Of a DNA stretch of 43,071 nt, positions 15,555 to 23,750 are shown in pieces. Every line of letters begins with the position of its first letter. Within the stretch, counting starts at the first letter, position 1. The notes beneath the pieces are model-generated. The model was not told where the DNA came from, ran no database searches, and saw only the letters and a program-made list of their open reading frames with translations. A program made the translations under genes and the position numbers. Origin of the DNA: Helicobacteraceae bacterium (lineage in GTDB: Bacteria; Campylobacterota; Campylobacteria; Campylobacterales; Sulfurimonadaceae); assembly GCA_027061425.1 (NCBI GenBank), contig JALSUN010000042.1:1-43071 (forward strand), in the 5' to 3' direction.

Positions 15555-16577
15555 ATGGCATTAAATGTTTATTATGACAAAGACTGTAACATCGAACTTA
15601 TCAAGAGCAAAAAAGTTGCAATGATCGGTTTCGGATCTCAAGGACACGCACACGCAGAAAACCTACGTGATTCTGGTGTTGAAGTAGTAGTTGGTCTTCG
15701 TAAAGACGGTTCTAGCTGGGCAAAAGCTGCTGCTAAAAACTTTGAAGTAATGACAGTTGCAGACGCATCTGCTGCTGCTGATGTTATTATGATCCTTCTT
15801 CCAGATGAGAACCAGGCTGAGATCTACAAAGAGCAGATCGAGCCAAACCTGAAAGAGGGCGCTACAATCGCTTTCGGTCACGGTTTCAACATCCACTACG
15901 GACGTATTCACCCACGTGCTGACATCAACGTTACTATGATCGCGCCTAAGGCTCCAGGTCATACTGTACGTTCTGAATTTGTTACTGGTGGTGGTATCCC
16001 TGACCTTATCGCTGTTGGTCAAAATCCAAGTGGTTCTACTAAAGAGCTTGCACTTGCTTATGCATCTGCTATCGGTGGTGGTCGTACTGCGATTATTGAG
16101 ACAACTTTCAAAGACGAGACTGAGACTGATCTTTTTGGTGAGCAAGCAGTACTTTGTGGTGGTACAGCGTCTTTGGTTCAAGCTGGTTTCGACACACTTG
16201 TTGAAGCGGGTTACGCACCAGAACTTGCATACTTCGAGTGTCTTCATGAGCTAAAGCTTATTGTTGACCTTATGTTCCAGGGTGGTATCGCAGACATGCG
16301 TTACTCTATCTCTAACACAGCTGAGTATGGTGACTATGTTTCTGGTAAACGTGTTATCAATGACGAGTCTCGTGCAGCAATGAAAGAGATCCTTAAAGAG
16401 ATCCAGGACGGACGTTTTGCAAAAGACTTCATTCTTGAAGGTCAAGCAGGTTACCCTCGTATGAACGCTGAGCGTACAAATGACAAAGAGATGTTGATCA
16501 CTAAGACTGGTAACAAACTTCGTGAGATGATGCCATGGATCGCAAAAGGCAAGATCGTAGATACTTCTAAAAACTAG
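15555..16577 (+). CDS. ilvC: ketol-acid reductoisomerase (class I)
   Basis: Second enzyme of branched-chain amino acid synthesis: it isomerises and reduces acetolactate or acetohydroxybutyrate with NADPH and Mg2+. At 340 residues it is the short class I form. Residues ~20-45 are the Rossmann start (KVAMIGFGSQGHAHAENLRD), followed by the NADPH-phosphate contact region GLRKDGSSW. The metal- and substrate-binding knotted domain is visible in FKDETETDLFGEQAVLCGG (Asp and Glu ligands) and in ECLHELKLIVDLMFQGGI. The gene stands alone, with its own promoter and a hairpin after it. Codon use is that of a highly expressed gene. Confidence 0.97.
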   Translation: MALNVYYDKDCNIELIKSKKVAMIGFGSQGHAHAENLRDSGVEVVVGLRKDGSSWAKAAAKNFEVMTVADASAAADVIMILLPDENQAEIYKEQIEPNLKEGATIAFGHGFNIHYGRIHPRADINVTMIAPKAPGHTVRSEFVTGGGIPDLIAVGQNPSGSTKELALAYASAIGGGRTAIIETTFKDETETDLFGEQAVLCGGTASLVQAGFDTLVEAGYAPELAYFECLHELKLIVDLMFQGGIADMRYSISNTAEYGDYVSGKRVINDESRAAMKEILKEIQDGRFAKDFILEGQAGYPRMNAERTNDKEMLITKTGNKLREMMPWIAKGKIVDTSKN

Positions 16578-16885
16578 AGTCTCTATATAAGACTTTACTT
16601 ATTCAGCATGCTCCTGGCATACTGAAAATGAGATATCGTCTCTGCACTCGTCACATATTGATGTGCGCTTCCTCCTTTATTCCTTCCAATTACGCTACTC
16701 TTTTAGTTTCTACCGAACACTTACTTTTAACATTACTTAGTTGTGTCAGTTTGTTACATTTTAGTACTTAATGAGATGTATTGGGTTTTGTGTTTTGTAA
16801 ATAATTTGTTTATTGTACTTTTAATTGATTAGACTATAATAATATAGCTTTTATTAGCTATCTATTTTTTAATGAAGGTATATTA
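16578..16885. other. 308-base intergenic region after ilvC
   Basis: No coding sequence is visible. An imperfect hairpin lies at 16602-16626 (TTCAGCATGC with GCATACTGAA, one mismatch, TCCTG loop); it has no T-tract, so it is a weak terminator candidate for ilvC. The right part is AT-rich and contains the promoter of the hemerythrin gene. No tRNA or riboswitch was recognised. Confidence 0.45.
16813..16840 (+). promoter_or_regulatory. sigma-70-type promoter of the hemerythrin gene
   Basis: TTGTAC at 16813-16818 and a perfect TATAAT at 16835-16840 are separated by 16 bases. The predicted transcript start near 16847 leaves a leader of about 40 bases with a GAAGG ribosome site before ATG 16886. 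This is the best-formed promoter in the window. Confidence 0.55.
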
Positions 16886-17338
16886 ATGTTTGATTTTCTT
16901 TTCCACCATCATGAGGACTTGGCCCATAACAAAAGTAAGGTAAAGCAGTGGACAGGTGAACATAAGGTTTTGGCAGAAGAGGCGACTGCTGTTGTCTCTT
17001 TTTATGAGAAAGGCGACTTTAAAAAAGCAAAAAAACATCTTGTGAAACTTCAAAGTGTGGCACTCAAACATCTTATGGATGAAGATGTGACTTTTTCGGA
17101 CTTGATGCATAAATCCTCAGAGTCAGAAGAAGATCAAGAGATCGTAGACTCTATGAAAGCTTTTCGCAAGACCTTTGTGGACACAAAAAAAGCACTGATA
17201 CACTTTTTTATTCATTATACTTCTGAAGATGTAGTACTAGATGAGAAGTTTAAAATGCAGTTAGATGGGATTATTAATGCTCTTGTTCAACGTATAGAGT
17301 ATGAAGAGTCTAACCTTTATACAAAAATTAGTAAGTAG
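16886..17338 (+). CDS. hemerythrin-domain protein
   Basis: 150 residues, a single all-helical domain with a di-iron site that binds oxygen or senses it. The His/Glu ligands can be placed by pattern: GEHKVLAEE (H26), HLMDEDVTF (H62 with following acidic residue), FFIHYTSEDV (His ~110) and EYEESNLYTK (Glu ~141). No signal peptide, so cytoplasmic. Single-domain hemerythrins are abundant in microaerophilic Campylobacterota, where they are linked to protecting iron-sulfur enzymes from oxygen. It has its own promoter and faces the DUF2062 gene convergently. Confidence 0.85.
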   Translation: MFDFLFHHHEDLAHNKSKVKQWTGEHKVLAEEATAVVSFYEKGDFKKAKKHLVKLQSVALKHLMDEDVTFSDLMHKSSESEEDQEIVDSMKAFRKTFVDTKKALIHFFIHYTSEDVVLDEKFKMQLDGIINALVQRIEYEESNLYTKISK

Positions 17339-17359
17339 TATGACTTTTACCTTGGTTGC

Positions 17360-17893
17360 TTAAGCCTCAGGTATAAACTTGTCTTTTTTAATGTTGTACT
17401 TCTCTTTATGTACTGACTTCCACCACAGATAACGCACCATGTAATACCCCATAACTGAGAAGGTGACTGCGCAAAACAGTGCACCTATATACATGGGTAC
17501 TACAATCTCCATCAACTTACTTATAAATGCCATAGAGAACCAGTCCATGGTAAAAAGATCGACCATAAAGTTAAGGTCTTGAGTGATGGGATTAAAGGTG
17601 ATGAGATCTCCAACGACGAGCTCACCATAAAAGATAAAAGGCATGGTGACAGGGTTGGTGATCCAGACAAGGCTGACACCTAATGGGACGTTAAACCTCA
17701 TAAAAGGTACCATCATTACAACCGCTAACATCTGCATGGGCATAGGTATAAAAGCGAAAAAGAGTCCTACCAATACAGCTTTAGAGACAGAATGTCTGTT
17801 AACACTAAGGTACTCTCTTGGAATTTTATATTTTTTAAGTATGGCGTCAAGCTTTGGACTGCTTTTACGTTTTTTAAAGAGTTTACGAATCAT
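17360..17893 (-). CDS. DUF2062 family membrane protein
   Basis: 177 residues. A basic N-terminus (MIRKLFKKRKSSPKLDAILK) precedes the DUF2062 core: SVSKAVLVGLFFAFIPMPMQ, then FNVPLGVSLVWITNPVTMPF with the WxTNPxT signature, and a final membrane helix (VVPMYIGALFCAVTFSVMGY). Three to four membrane segments are expected in the inner membrane. Molecular function is not established for the family. It is divergent from the polysaccharide deacetylase gene and convergent with the hemerythrin gene. Confidence 0.88.
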   Translation of the reverse strand: MIRKLFKKRKSSPKLDAILKKYKIPREYLSVNRHSVSKAVLVGLFFAFIPMPMQMLAVVMMVPFMRFNVPLGVSLVWITNPVTMPFIFYGELVVGDLITFNPITQDLNFMVDLFTMDWFSMAFISKLMEIVVPMYIGALFCAVTFSVMGYYMVRYLWWKSVHKEKYNIKKDKFIPEA

Positions 17894-18021
17894 GAAGCTT
17901 ATTATACATATCTTTTATCAAAGCTATCTAATTTTTGGACAATTTGATTTCAATTTGACATATTAATCCCTCTCTAACGCTCTCTAACCTACAATAGAGT
18001 TATTCAAAAAATGGAACATAT

Positions 18022-19008
18022 ATGGCCACTAAAAAAAGTCCTGCTAAAAAACCAGTTAAAAAAAAGGCAACTGCTACTCCAAAAAAAAGTGCAAAACTAC
18101 AGAAGTTCCTGCATTATTTCTACTGGATACTCACGCTTATAGCTATTTTGGTGGCAGTAGGTGTCGTCAGCTACTATGCAGGTTACAACAAAGCAAAAGG
18201 TGAAGATGCTCATGTCATTAAAAAACAGAAGGTAAAGGCGCAAAAACTTCAAAGCAAGGTGACAAAACTTTCTAACAAAACAGCGAAGCATGAGTTTGAT
18301 AAAGGGAAAAAACCACCAAAAGTACCTGAATACAGAGTGATTAAAAGGGACAGAGAGCACAAAGGCCAGTTGGCTATTATATTTGACGACGTCGCTTTTT
18401 CTGGAGATGTCAAGCAGATTAAAGCACTAGGCATCCCTGTCACTATGTCCTTTTTACCACCCACCGCGCGTCATGCCAATTCTGCAAAATTAGCAGCAAA
18501 AGAGCCTTACTATATGGTGCATCTTCCTATGGAAGCGATGAACTTCCATTCGCCTGAACAGTTTACACTTTTGACCACTGACTCTAAAGAGACCATAGTT
18601 ATGCGTGTAAAACAGGTAAAGAAGTGGTTCCCAAAAGTGGCATTTATCAACAACCATACAGGAAGCAAATTTACGTCAGACCCTGAAGCGATGAATAAAC
18701 TTATATTTGCCTTGAGATTAGAGAAAATAGGCTTTATAGACTCACGTACAACAGCGAAAACTGTAGCGAAAAAAGTGATGAAGCGTTATAAGATGCCATA
18801 CTACACACGTGATATCTTTTTAGACCATGAAGATGATGTCGCTACCATTAAAAAACAGATCGCAAAAGCAGTGAAACGGGCCAAAAAGTATGGTAAATGC
18901 ATTGCTATATGCCATCCACACAAGGCAACACTGCAGGCACTTCGAGAGTCTAAAGAACTTTTGAAGTCTGTTGAACTTGTGCGAATAGACAAGATAACAG
19001 CGCGATGA
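18022..19008 (+). CDS. divergent polysaccharide deacetylase family protein
   Basis: 328 residues. A lysine/alanine-rich cytoplasmic N-terminus (1-35) is followed by one membrane helix (FYWILTLIAILVAVGVVSYY, ~37-57) and a coiled linker. The domain at ~115-328 is the divergent deacetylase (YibQ-like): LAIIFDDVAFSGDV with the Asp pair, YYMVHLPMEAMN, FINNHTGSKFTSD, GFIDSRTTAKTV and CIAICHPHKATLQAL. So it is a periplasmic, membrane-anchored enzyme presumed to act on a carbohydrate; the substrate is not known. Its stop overlaps dprA by four bases (ATGA), a pairing common in this phylum. Confidence 0.88.
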   Translation: MATKKSPAKKPVKKKATATPKKSAKLQKFLHYFYWILTLIAILVAVGVVSYYAGYNKAKGEDAHVIKKQKVKAQKLQSKVTKLSNKTAKHEFDKGKKPPKVPEYRVIKRDREHKGQLAIIFDDVAFSGDVKQIKALGIPVTMSFLPPTARHANSAKLAAKEPYYMVHLPMEAMNFHSPEQFTLLTTDSKETIVMRVKQVKKWFPKVAFINNHTGSKFTSDPEAMNKLIFALRLEKIGFIDSRTTAKTVAKKVMKRYKMPYYTRDIFLDHEDDVATIKKQIAKAVKRAKKYGKCIAICHPHKATLQALRESKELLKSVELVRIDKITAR

Positions 19009-19778
19009 GTCAAACACTTTCAGAAGCATACTTTCACTATTTTGAGGAGATGAAAAAAGTACCAAAAAGAGTGCATGCTGCTGGTGACTTAAAGTTGTTA
19101 GAACGACCCAAAGTAAGTATTGTTGGTACGAGAAAACCATGTCAGTACACCCAACAAATGACAGCAAATTTGGCACATAAACTTGCGAGTGTTGGTGTCG
19201 TTGTCGTGAGTGGGGCAGCCATGGGTGTGGATGGTCAGGCGCATTTTGGAGCAGGCTATGCAAACACTATAGCGGTTTTGCCTTGCGGTGTTGATGTACG
19301 TTATCCTGCACTGCATCGAGAGATGTTAGAGCGTATTGAGACCGAAGGCCTTTTACTGAGTCAGTTTGATGATGGAGCTTTAGCGACTAACTGGAATTTT
19401 GTGATACGCAATGAGCTGGTGGTTGCCTTAGGTGATGTTTTAGTGGTGACAGAAGCACTGCGTGACAGTGGCTCTATGCGCAGTGTTGCTTTTGCCAAGA
19501 AGATGGGCAAAAAGATCTATGTTCTACCGCATCGGTTGGATGAAAGTGAAGGTACCATGGACTTGGTAAAGGAGGGGAGTGCAGAACTCATTTATGATTT
19601 AGATGACTTTGTCTCGCAGTTTGGTAAAAGAACTGCTATCGAGAGTGATCCCTTTTTAAAGTACTGCGAAGAACATCCTGATTATGAGCAGGTACTTCGG
19701 GAATATGGGGAGAAACTCTCTCTTTATGAACTCGAAGGTAAGGTACTGGTGCAAAATGGAAAAGTAGTGGTTCTTTAG
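19005..19778 (+). CDS. dprA: DNA-processing protein DprA (short form)
   Basis: 257 residues. DprA binds incoming single-stranded DNA during natural transformation and loads RecA. The Rossmann-like core is plain: PKVSIVGTRKPCQYTQQM, VVVVSGAAMGVDGQAHFGAG (SGxAxGID motif), TIAVLPCGVDVRYPALHREM and ALRDSGSMRSVAFAKKMGKK. The N-terminal SAM-like domain of longer DprAs is largely missing, as is usual in Campylobacterota; only ~30 residues precede the core. The C-terminal part (SLYELEGKVLVQNGKVVVL) is a reduced winged-helix-like end. Translationally coupled to the deacetylase gene. Its presence suggests competence, but other com genes are not in view. Confidence 0.92.
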   Translation: MSQTLSEAYFHYFEEMKKVPKRVHAAGDLKLLERPKVSIVGTRKPCQYTQQMTANLAHKLASVGVVVVSGAAMGVDGQAHFGAGYANTIAVLPCGVDVRYPALHREMLERIETEGLLLSQFDDGALATNWNFVIRNELVVALGDVLVVTEALRDSGSMRSVAFAKKMGKKIYVLPHRLDESEGTMDLVKEGSAELIYDLDDFVSQFGKRTAIESDPFLKYCEEHPDYEQVLREYGEKLSLYELEGKVLVQNGKVVVL

Positions 19779-19785
19779 GTACACT

Positions 19786-20814
19786 TTAGATAATTAGCAT
19801 CGCGTCACCATAAGAGTAGAAACGGTAGCGCTCTTTAATGGCCTCTTCATAGAGTTTATGTGTGGTCTCTACTCCTACAAATGAGGCGACAAGCATTAAG
19901 AGCGTTGACTGAGGCAGGTGAAAGTTGGTGAGTAGGTGGTTTACCCGTAACGGTTTGTTACCGGGGTGCAAAAAGAGGTTGGCCTCGCCTGAGAGTTGCT
20001 CTTGATGGCGGGCATGGAACTCTATGGTGCGGGTAGAGGTCGTTCCGATGCATAGAAGGCTCTTGTCACTGTCATAGAGTGCTTTGGCTTCTGGTGATAT
20101 CTTATAGTACTCAGCATGCATAGGATGGTCTGTGATGATCTCACTGTCAACAGGTTTAAAAGTACCTGCACCAACATGTAAGGTGACAGACGCGGTCTCA
20201 TATTCTTTTTGTAAAGTATCAAATTGCTCTGTTGTAAAGTGCAAAGAGGCAGTGGGTGCCGCGACAGCACCTTCATGTTTGGCAAAGACACTTTGATAGT
20301 CATCTTCATCTATCTTCTCATCTTCTCTATGCATATAAGGAGGAAGTGGGATGTGCCCTTGTTTGTCGATAATGGGTAAAATCTCTTCAAACCGCAGTAG
20401 CACATCATCTTGAAAAAAGTTGATATCTCGACTCCCATCTTCATGTAGTGCGATGACTTTGGCAGTAAATCCATCTTCAAAAGCAATGCTGGTCTCAACC
20501 TTTACTTTTCCACGTATATAGACATTAACGCGGTGTGCATCAAGGGGACGGTTGATAAGCAGTTCTAGTTTTCCACCACTCTTTTTAAAACCATAAAGAC
20601 GGGCTTTTATCACCTTGGTGTCATTAAATATAATGCCACACTCTTTGGGTAAGAAAGTCTCTAATTGGTCAAAACGTGTATGGGTGATGCTATCGTTTTG
20701 TCGGTTATAGACCAGAAGCTTAGCATGGTCTCGTGGTTCAACGGGGTGGGTGGCTATAAGCTCTTGCGGGAGCGTAAAGTTATAGCTACTTGTCTTTAGG
20801 GGATTGTTTTGCAT
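19786..20814 (-). CDS. queA: S-adenosylmethionine:tRNA ribosyltransferase-isomerase
   Basis: Penultimate step of queuosine synthesis: transfers and isomerises the ribosyl of SAM onto 7-aminomethyl-7-deazaguanine in tRNA. Family motifs run the whole length: TSSYNFTLPQELIATHPVEP, RDHAKLLVYNR, GIIFNDTKVIKARLYG, VAAPTASLHFT, VTLHVGAGTFKPV and LLTNFHLPQSTLLMLVASFV. I place the start at the third ATG of an ATGATGATG run (20814), six bases after GAAG; ATGs at 20838, 20820 and 20817 are in frame. The start overlaps the end of tatC, so it ends the hemW-tatB-tatC-queA run on the minus strand. Confidence 0.95.
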   Translation of the reverse strand: MQNNPLKTSSYNFTLPQELIATHPVEPRDHAKLLVYNRQNDSITHTRFDQLETFLPKECGIIFNDTKVIKARLYGFKKSGGKLELLINRPLDAHRVNVYIRGKVKVETSIAFEDGFTAKVIALHEDGSRDINFFQDDVLLRFEEILPIIDKQGHIPLPPYMHREDEKIDEDDYQSVFAKHEGAVAAPTASLHFTTEQFDTLQKEYETASVTLHVGAGTFKPVDSEIITDHPMHAEYYKISPEAKALYDSDKSLLCIGTTSTRTIEFHARHQEQLSGEANLFLHPGNKPLRVNHLLTNFHLPQSTLLMLVASFVGVETTHKLYEEAIKERYRFYSYGDAMLII

Positions 20815-21628
20815 CATCATCTTCAATGCCAAGGGCATCTTTTAAGACAGCGATGCCATCTTCTGCACTCTCGATGTCATCAGTCTCGTCATCATCAGCA
20901 GGGTTGACCATCTTAACAAGTAAGATAGAGATACCGTATAAGATGATGAGTGGTCCAGCCATAAGGAGTTGTGTGAGCACATCAGGAGGCGTGAGCAGTG
21001 CGGCAACAACAAAGATGATGATAATAGCATATTTGAAAAATGCGATCATCTGCTTGTCGTTAACAAGTCCTAACAGTCCTAAGAAGTAAGCAAAGACAGG
21101 TAACTCGAAGGCGACACCAAATCCAAACATAATCTTGGTAAAGAAGCCTACATAGTCCTCTATGTTAATGAGCGGTGTAAACTTGAAACTACCAAAGGTG
21201 ATGAGGAAGTCAAAACCAAAGGGGGTAACCACATAGTAGGCAAACGAGACACCAGCGGCAAACATTGTGGTGCCACCAAAGATAAATGGCAGTAACATCT
21301 TCTTCTCATTGGCATAGAGTCCTGGAGCGATAAAGAGCCAAAACTGCGCCAAGATAACAGGTAGAGAGAGCAGGAGTCCTGCAAAAAATGAGACCTTCAA
21401 AGCTACAAAAAAGGCACCACCGACTTGAGAGGTGGTCACCATACCATTGGCAGCATTTACAGACTTTTTACCTACTTCTATGAGTGCATCGTTAAGAGGT
21501 TCTATCATCCATGCGAGCAGGGCTTCATGAAAATAAAACATAATAAAAAAGCCAAGGACTATACTAATAGCAGCAATAGCGAGGCGTTTACGTAACTCAA
21601 CAAGGTGGGGTCTTAAATCGTCAAACAT
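20786..21628 (-). CDS. tatC: Sec-independent protein translocase TatC
   Basis: 280 residues, the multi-spanning receptor of twin-arginine signal peptides in the inner membrane. Six hydrophobic segments can be followed, starting with LRPHLVELRKRLAIAAISIV (the conserved HLxELRxR entry) and including FWLFIAPGLYANEKKMLLPF (family signature FxxPGLxxxEK) and the Glu in VAFELPVFAYF. The C-terminal ~35 residues are unusually long and acidic (DDDETDDIESAEDG), beyond the usual TatC end. It starts on the last base of the tatB stop codon and overlaps queA. Confidence 0.96.
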   Translation of the reverse strand: MFDDLRPHLVELRKRLAIAAISIVLGFFIMFYFHEALLAWMIEPLNDALIEVGKKSVNAANGMVTTSQVGGAFFVALKVSFFAGLLLSLPVILAQFWLFIAPGLYANEKKMLLPFIFGGTTMFAAGVSFAYYVVTPFGFDFLITFGSFKFTPLINIEDYVGFFTKIMFGFGVAFELPVFAYFLGLLGLVNDKQMIAFFKYAIIIIFVVAALLTPPDVLTQLLMAGPLIILYGISILLVKMVNPADDDETDDIESAEDGIAVLKDALGIEDDDAKQSPKDK

Positions 21629-22083
21629 TATGCTTTCTCACTTGGTGTGTTGTCTAACGCATCATCTGCATCAATAGGATCGTCAAGACCTAAGCCTTTA
21701 GATGTTTTGGGCTTCTTTGCAAAAGTGACCACTTCGGGTTTTTTAGGAGCAGGTTCGGCTTGTGGTGTTTGTGTCTCGTCCATATCAACATAGACACCTT
21801 TTTTAATCTCTGTCATACTCTCTTTAAGCTCTTGAGTACCACTGCTTTTTTCAAGTTCATTGGTTGCCTCTAAAAACTGCTGTTTATAGCTGTTGGCCTC
21901 TTCTTTGATCTCTTGAATATGAAGTTCATCTTCTATTGTAGTCTTAGCAGAAGCTACAGTGGTCTTTACAGACTTGAAAAATTTGGCGATCTGAATCATA
22001 GTCTCAGGGAGTTTGTCTGGGCCTAAAAAGAGGATAGCAATAACGCCGATGATTAAAATCTCAGCAAAACCCATACCAAACAT
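21628..22083 (-). CDS. tatB: Sec-independent protein translocase TatB
   Basis: 151 residues. A single N-terminal membrane helix with the TatA/B signature MGFAEILIIGVIAILFLGPD, including the conserved Glu8 and the F/L-G-P hinge, is followed by the amphipathic helix (KLPETMIQIAKFFKSVKTTV). The LPE motif and the long charged tail fit TatB rather than TatA. TatB and TatC together form the signal-peptide receptor; a tatA gene is not in this window. The stop overlaps the tatC start by one base, confirming coupling. Confidence 0.92.
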   Translation of the reverse strand: MFGMGFAEILIIGVIAILFLGPDKLPETMIQIAKFFKSVKTTVASAKTTIEDELHIQEIKEEANSYKQQFLEATNELEKSSGTQELKESMTEIKKGVYVDMDETQTPQAEPAPKKPEVVTFAKKPKTSKGLGLDDPIDADDALDNTPSEKA

Positions 22084-22129
22084 AGCAACCGCCTATCAAT
22101 AGTTTTTTGCGATTATACATCGCCCTCTC

Positions 22130-23182
22130 TTATTGTTGGATGAAAAGGGCGAGTTCATCACTTAAAAGGTAGTCATCGTTATAAAAAGTCTCATCTTCTT
22201 GACGAAGTTTCTTTTCGTGTACAAGAATCTGTGCACGTTGAAGCTCGGTAGATGTTAAAAGTGTTGCGCTGACACCTACAACAGACCGAAGTCCCAAAAA
22301 GATCTTTTCAGTGCATATAGCTTCATCACTTAAAGTCTCGGTTTGTATGTCAAGGGGGTTTTTAATGTAGGCATTGACATCTTTTGTAGGGTAGTAACGG
22401 CAATTTTTATAAAAACCCACGGCGCCTGAACCGAGCCCTATGTACTCTTTATATTGCCAATACCCCAAGTTGTGCTGAGAGTGGTACGCTCCAAAGTTTG
22501 AAATCTCATAGCTTGGAAACTTCTTTTTAATCTCTGCTAAAAACCACTCTGTGAGCACCAGTTTCTCATCTGCGACTTCAGGGGTTGCTGCAAAGGGGGT
22601 GCCCTCTTCAATGGTAAGGGCATAAGCACTCAAATGGTCTATAGGCAGTTTAAAGGCCTCTTGCAGATCATGTTTTAAAAGTGCTTGCGTGTCTCCTGCT
22701 ACGGCATAGATAAGGTCAAGTGAGAGATGGGTGTAGCCCACTTCCTTCGCCCTCCAAAGGGCATTTACAGCATCTTCTGCTTTGTGCGCACGCCCCAGTT
22801 GTTTGAGCTTTTCATCATTAAAGCTCTGCACACCAAAACTGATACGATTCACACCTAAAGTGAACATGCCTTCAAGCCAAGACTTTGTAGCACTGTTAGG
22901 GTTGGCCTCAGAGGTAATTTCAGCGCCCTCTTTAATAAAGCCTTTGAGGTACTCAAAGAGAGGGGCATAGAGTTCAGGTGAGACGGTAGAAGGTGTGCCA
23001 CCCCCTATAAACACGGTCTCTATGTCCTCTTTTTGAACATCAAAACGGGTAAATTCACTTTTGAGTTGCTTTAAAAGTGCCTGCATATACTCGCTTCTGA
23101 GATGAAAAAGATCAACATAAGAGTTAAAACTACAGTAGTGACATTTAGAGTCACAAAATGGGATGTGTATATATAAAAGCAT
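22130..23182 (-). CDS. hemW: radical SAM heme chaperone HemW (coproporphyrinogen oxidase-like)
   Basis: 350 residues. The radical SAM motif CxxxCxxC appears at the N-terminus as PFCDSKCHYCSF (Cys10, 14, 17), followed by the SAM-binding region TVFIGGGTPSTVSP, EANPNSATKSWLEGM and NRISFGVQSFNDEKLKQLGR (the FGxQSFxxxxLxxLGR signature). HemW proteins bind heme and pass it to respiratory enzymes; they were long misnamed as HemN. The first Cys being preceded by Phe and the shorter N-terminus support HemW over true HemN. A TACAAT box lies only six bases before the ATG with no ribosome site, so the mRNA may be leaderless. Confidence 0.93.
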   Translation of the reverse strand: MLLYIHIPFCDSKCHYCSFNSYVDLFHLRSEYMQALLKQLKSEFTRFDVQKEDIETVFIGGGTPSTVSPELYAPLFEYLKGFIKEGAEITSEANPNSATKSWLEGMFTLGVNRISFGVQSFNDEKLKQLGRAHKAEDAVNALWRAKEVGYTHLSLDLIYAVAGDTQALLKHDLQEAFKLPIDHLSAYALTIEEGTPFAATPEVADEKLVLTEWFLAEIKKKFPSYEISNFGAYHSQHNLGYWQYKEYIGLGSGAVGFYKNCRYYPTKDVNAYIKNPLDIQTETLSDEAICTEKIFLGLRSVVGVSATLLTSTELQRAQILVHEKKLRQEDETFYNDDYLLSDELALFIQQ

Positions 23183-23226
23183 AAGGGTATTGTAACCTCT
23201 TTTATGGGATTTTAAATCTTTTTAAC

Positions 23227-23232
23227 TATAAT
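23227..23232 (+). promoter_or_regulatory. candidate -10 box for rppH-lysC-hobA-holB-folP
   Basis: TATAAT in a T-rich context with no clear -35, 47 bases before the rppH ATG, in the short divergent gap between hemW and rppH. It would drive the five-gene plus-strand run that follows. Confidence 0.42.
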
Positions 23233-23279
23233 ACGCGCAATATAAATAGGGGTGAATTACCCTTGAAAAGATAGTGACT

Positions 23280-23750
23280 ATGAGCCATAAAAAAAATTAT
23301 CGTCCCAACGTTGCGGCTATTATAGTCTCTTCTGCTTATCCCAAAGAAAAAATGGTGTTTGTGGCAGAGCGTAATGATATCTCAGGTATGTGGCAGTTTC
23401 CACAAGGTGGAATAGACGCAGGTGAGACCCCAACCGAGGCACTTCTTAGAGAGTTAGAAGAGGAGATCGGTACCAATGATGTTGAGATCGTTGGTGAGCA
23501 TCCTGAGTGGATCTCTTATGATTTCCCCAAACATGTAGCCAAGAAGATGGACCCTTTTGATGGGCAGACACAGCGTTACTTTTTAGTACGTCTTAAAGAT
23601 GAGTCTTTGGTCAACCTAGAGACAGAACATCCGGAGTTTGTTAATCATAAATATGTGGATGTCAATGCTGTACTTGGTATGGTAGCAAAGTTTAAAAAGC
23701 CTGTGTATGAGAAGGTTATAGAGCATTTCAAAAAAGAAGGATTACTGTAA
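23280..23750 (+). CDS. rppH: RNA pyrophosphohydrolase (Nudix)
   Basis: 156 residues. Converts 5'-triphosphate (or NpnN-capped) RNA ends to monophosphate, starting mRNA decay; equivalent to H. pylori HP1228. The Nudix box is complete: GGIDAGETPTEALLRELEEE followed by IG, with the REVxEE-type Glu residues that bind Mg2+. YRPNVAAIIVSSAYPKE and DISGMWQFPQGG are typical of the RppH subfamily. I use ATG 23280; an in-frame GTG at 23274 is possible. The stop overlaps lysC by one base (TAATG). Confidence 0.94.
   Translation: MSHKKNYRPNVAAIIVSSAYPKEKMVFVAERNDISGMWQFPQGGIDAGETPTEALLRELEEEIGTNDVEIVGEHPEWISYDFPKHVAKKMDPFDGQTQRYFLVRLKDESLVNLETEHPEFVNHKYVDVNAVLGMVAKFKKPVYEKVIEHFKKEGLL

Noticed and set aside
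15663..16247. 194-codon minus-strand frame inside ilvC
   Set aside because: Shadow of a highly expressed gene with biased codons; the protein is Ser/Thr/Cys-rich without domain features.
17965..17990. Short tandem TCTCTAAC repeat and a TTGACA upstream of the deacetylase gene
   Set aside because: The TTGACA to TACAAT distance is about 29 bases, too long for a promoter, and the two-copy repeat may be chance.
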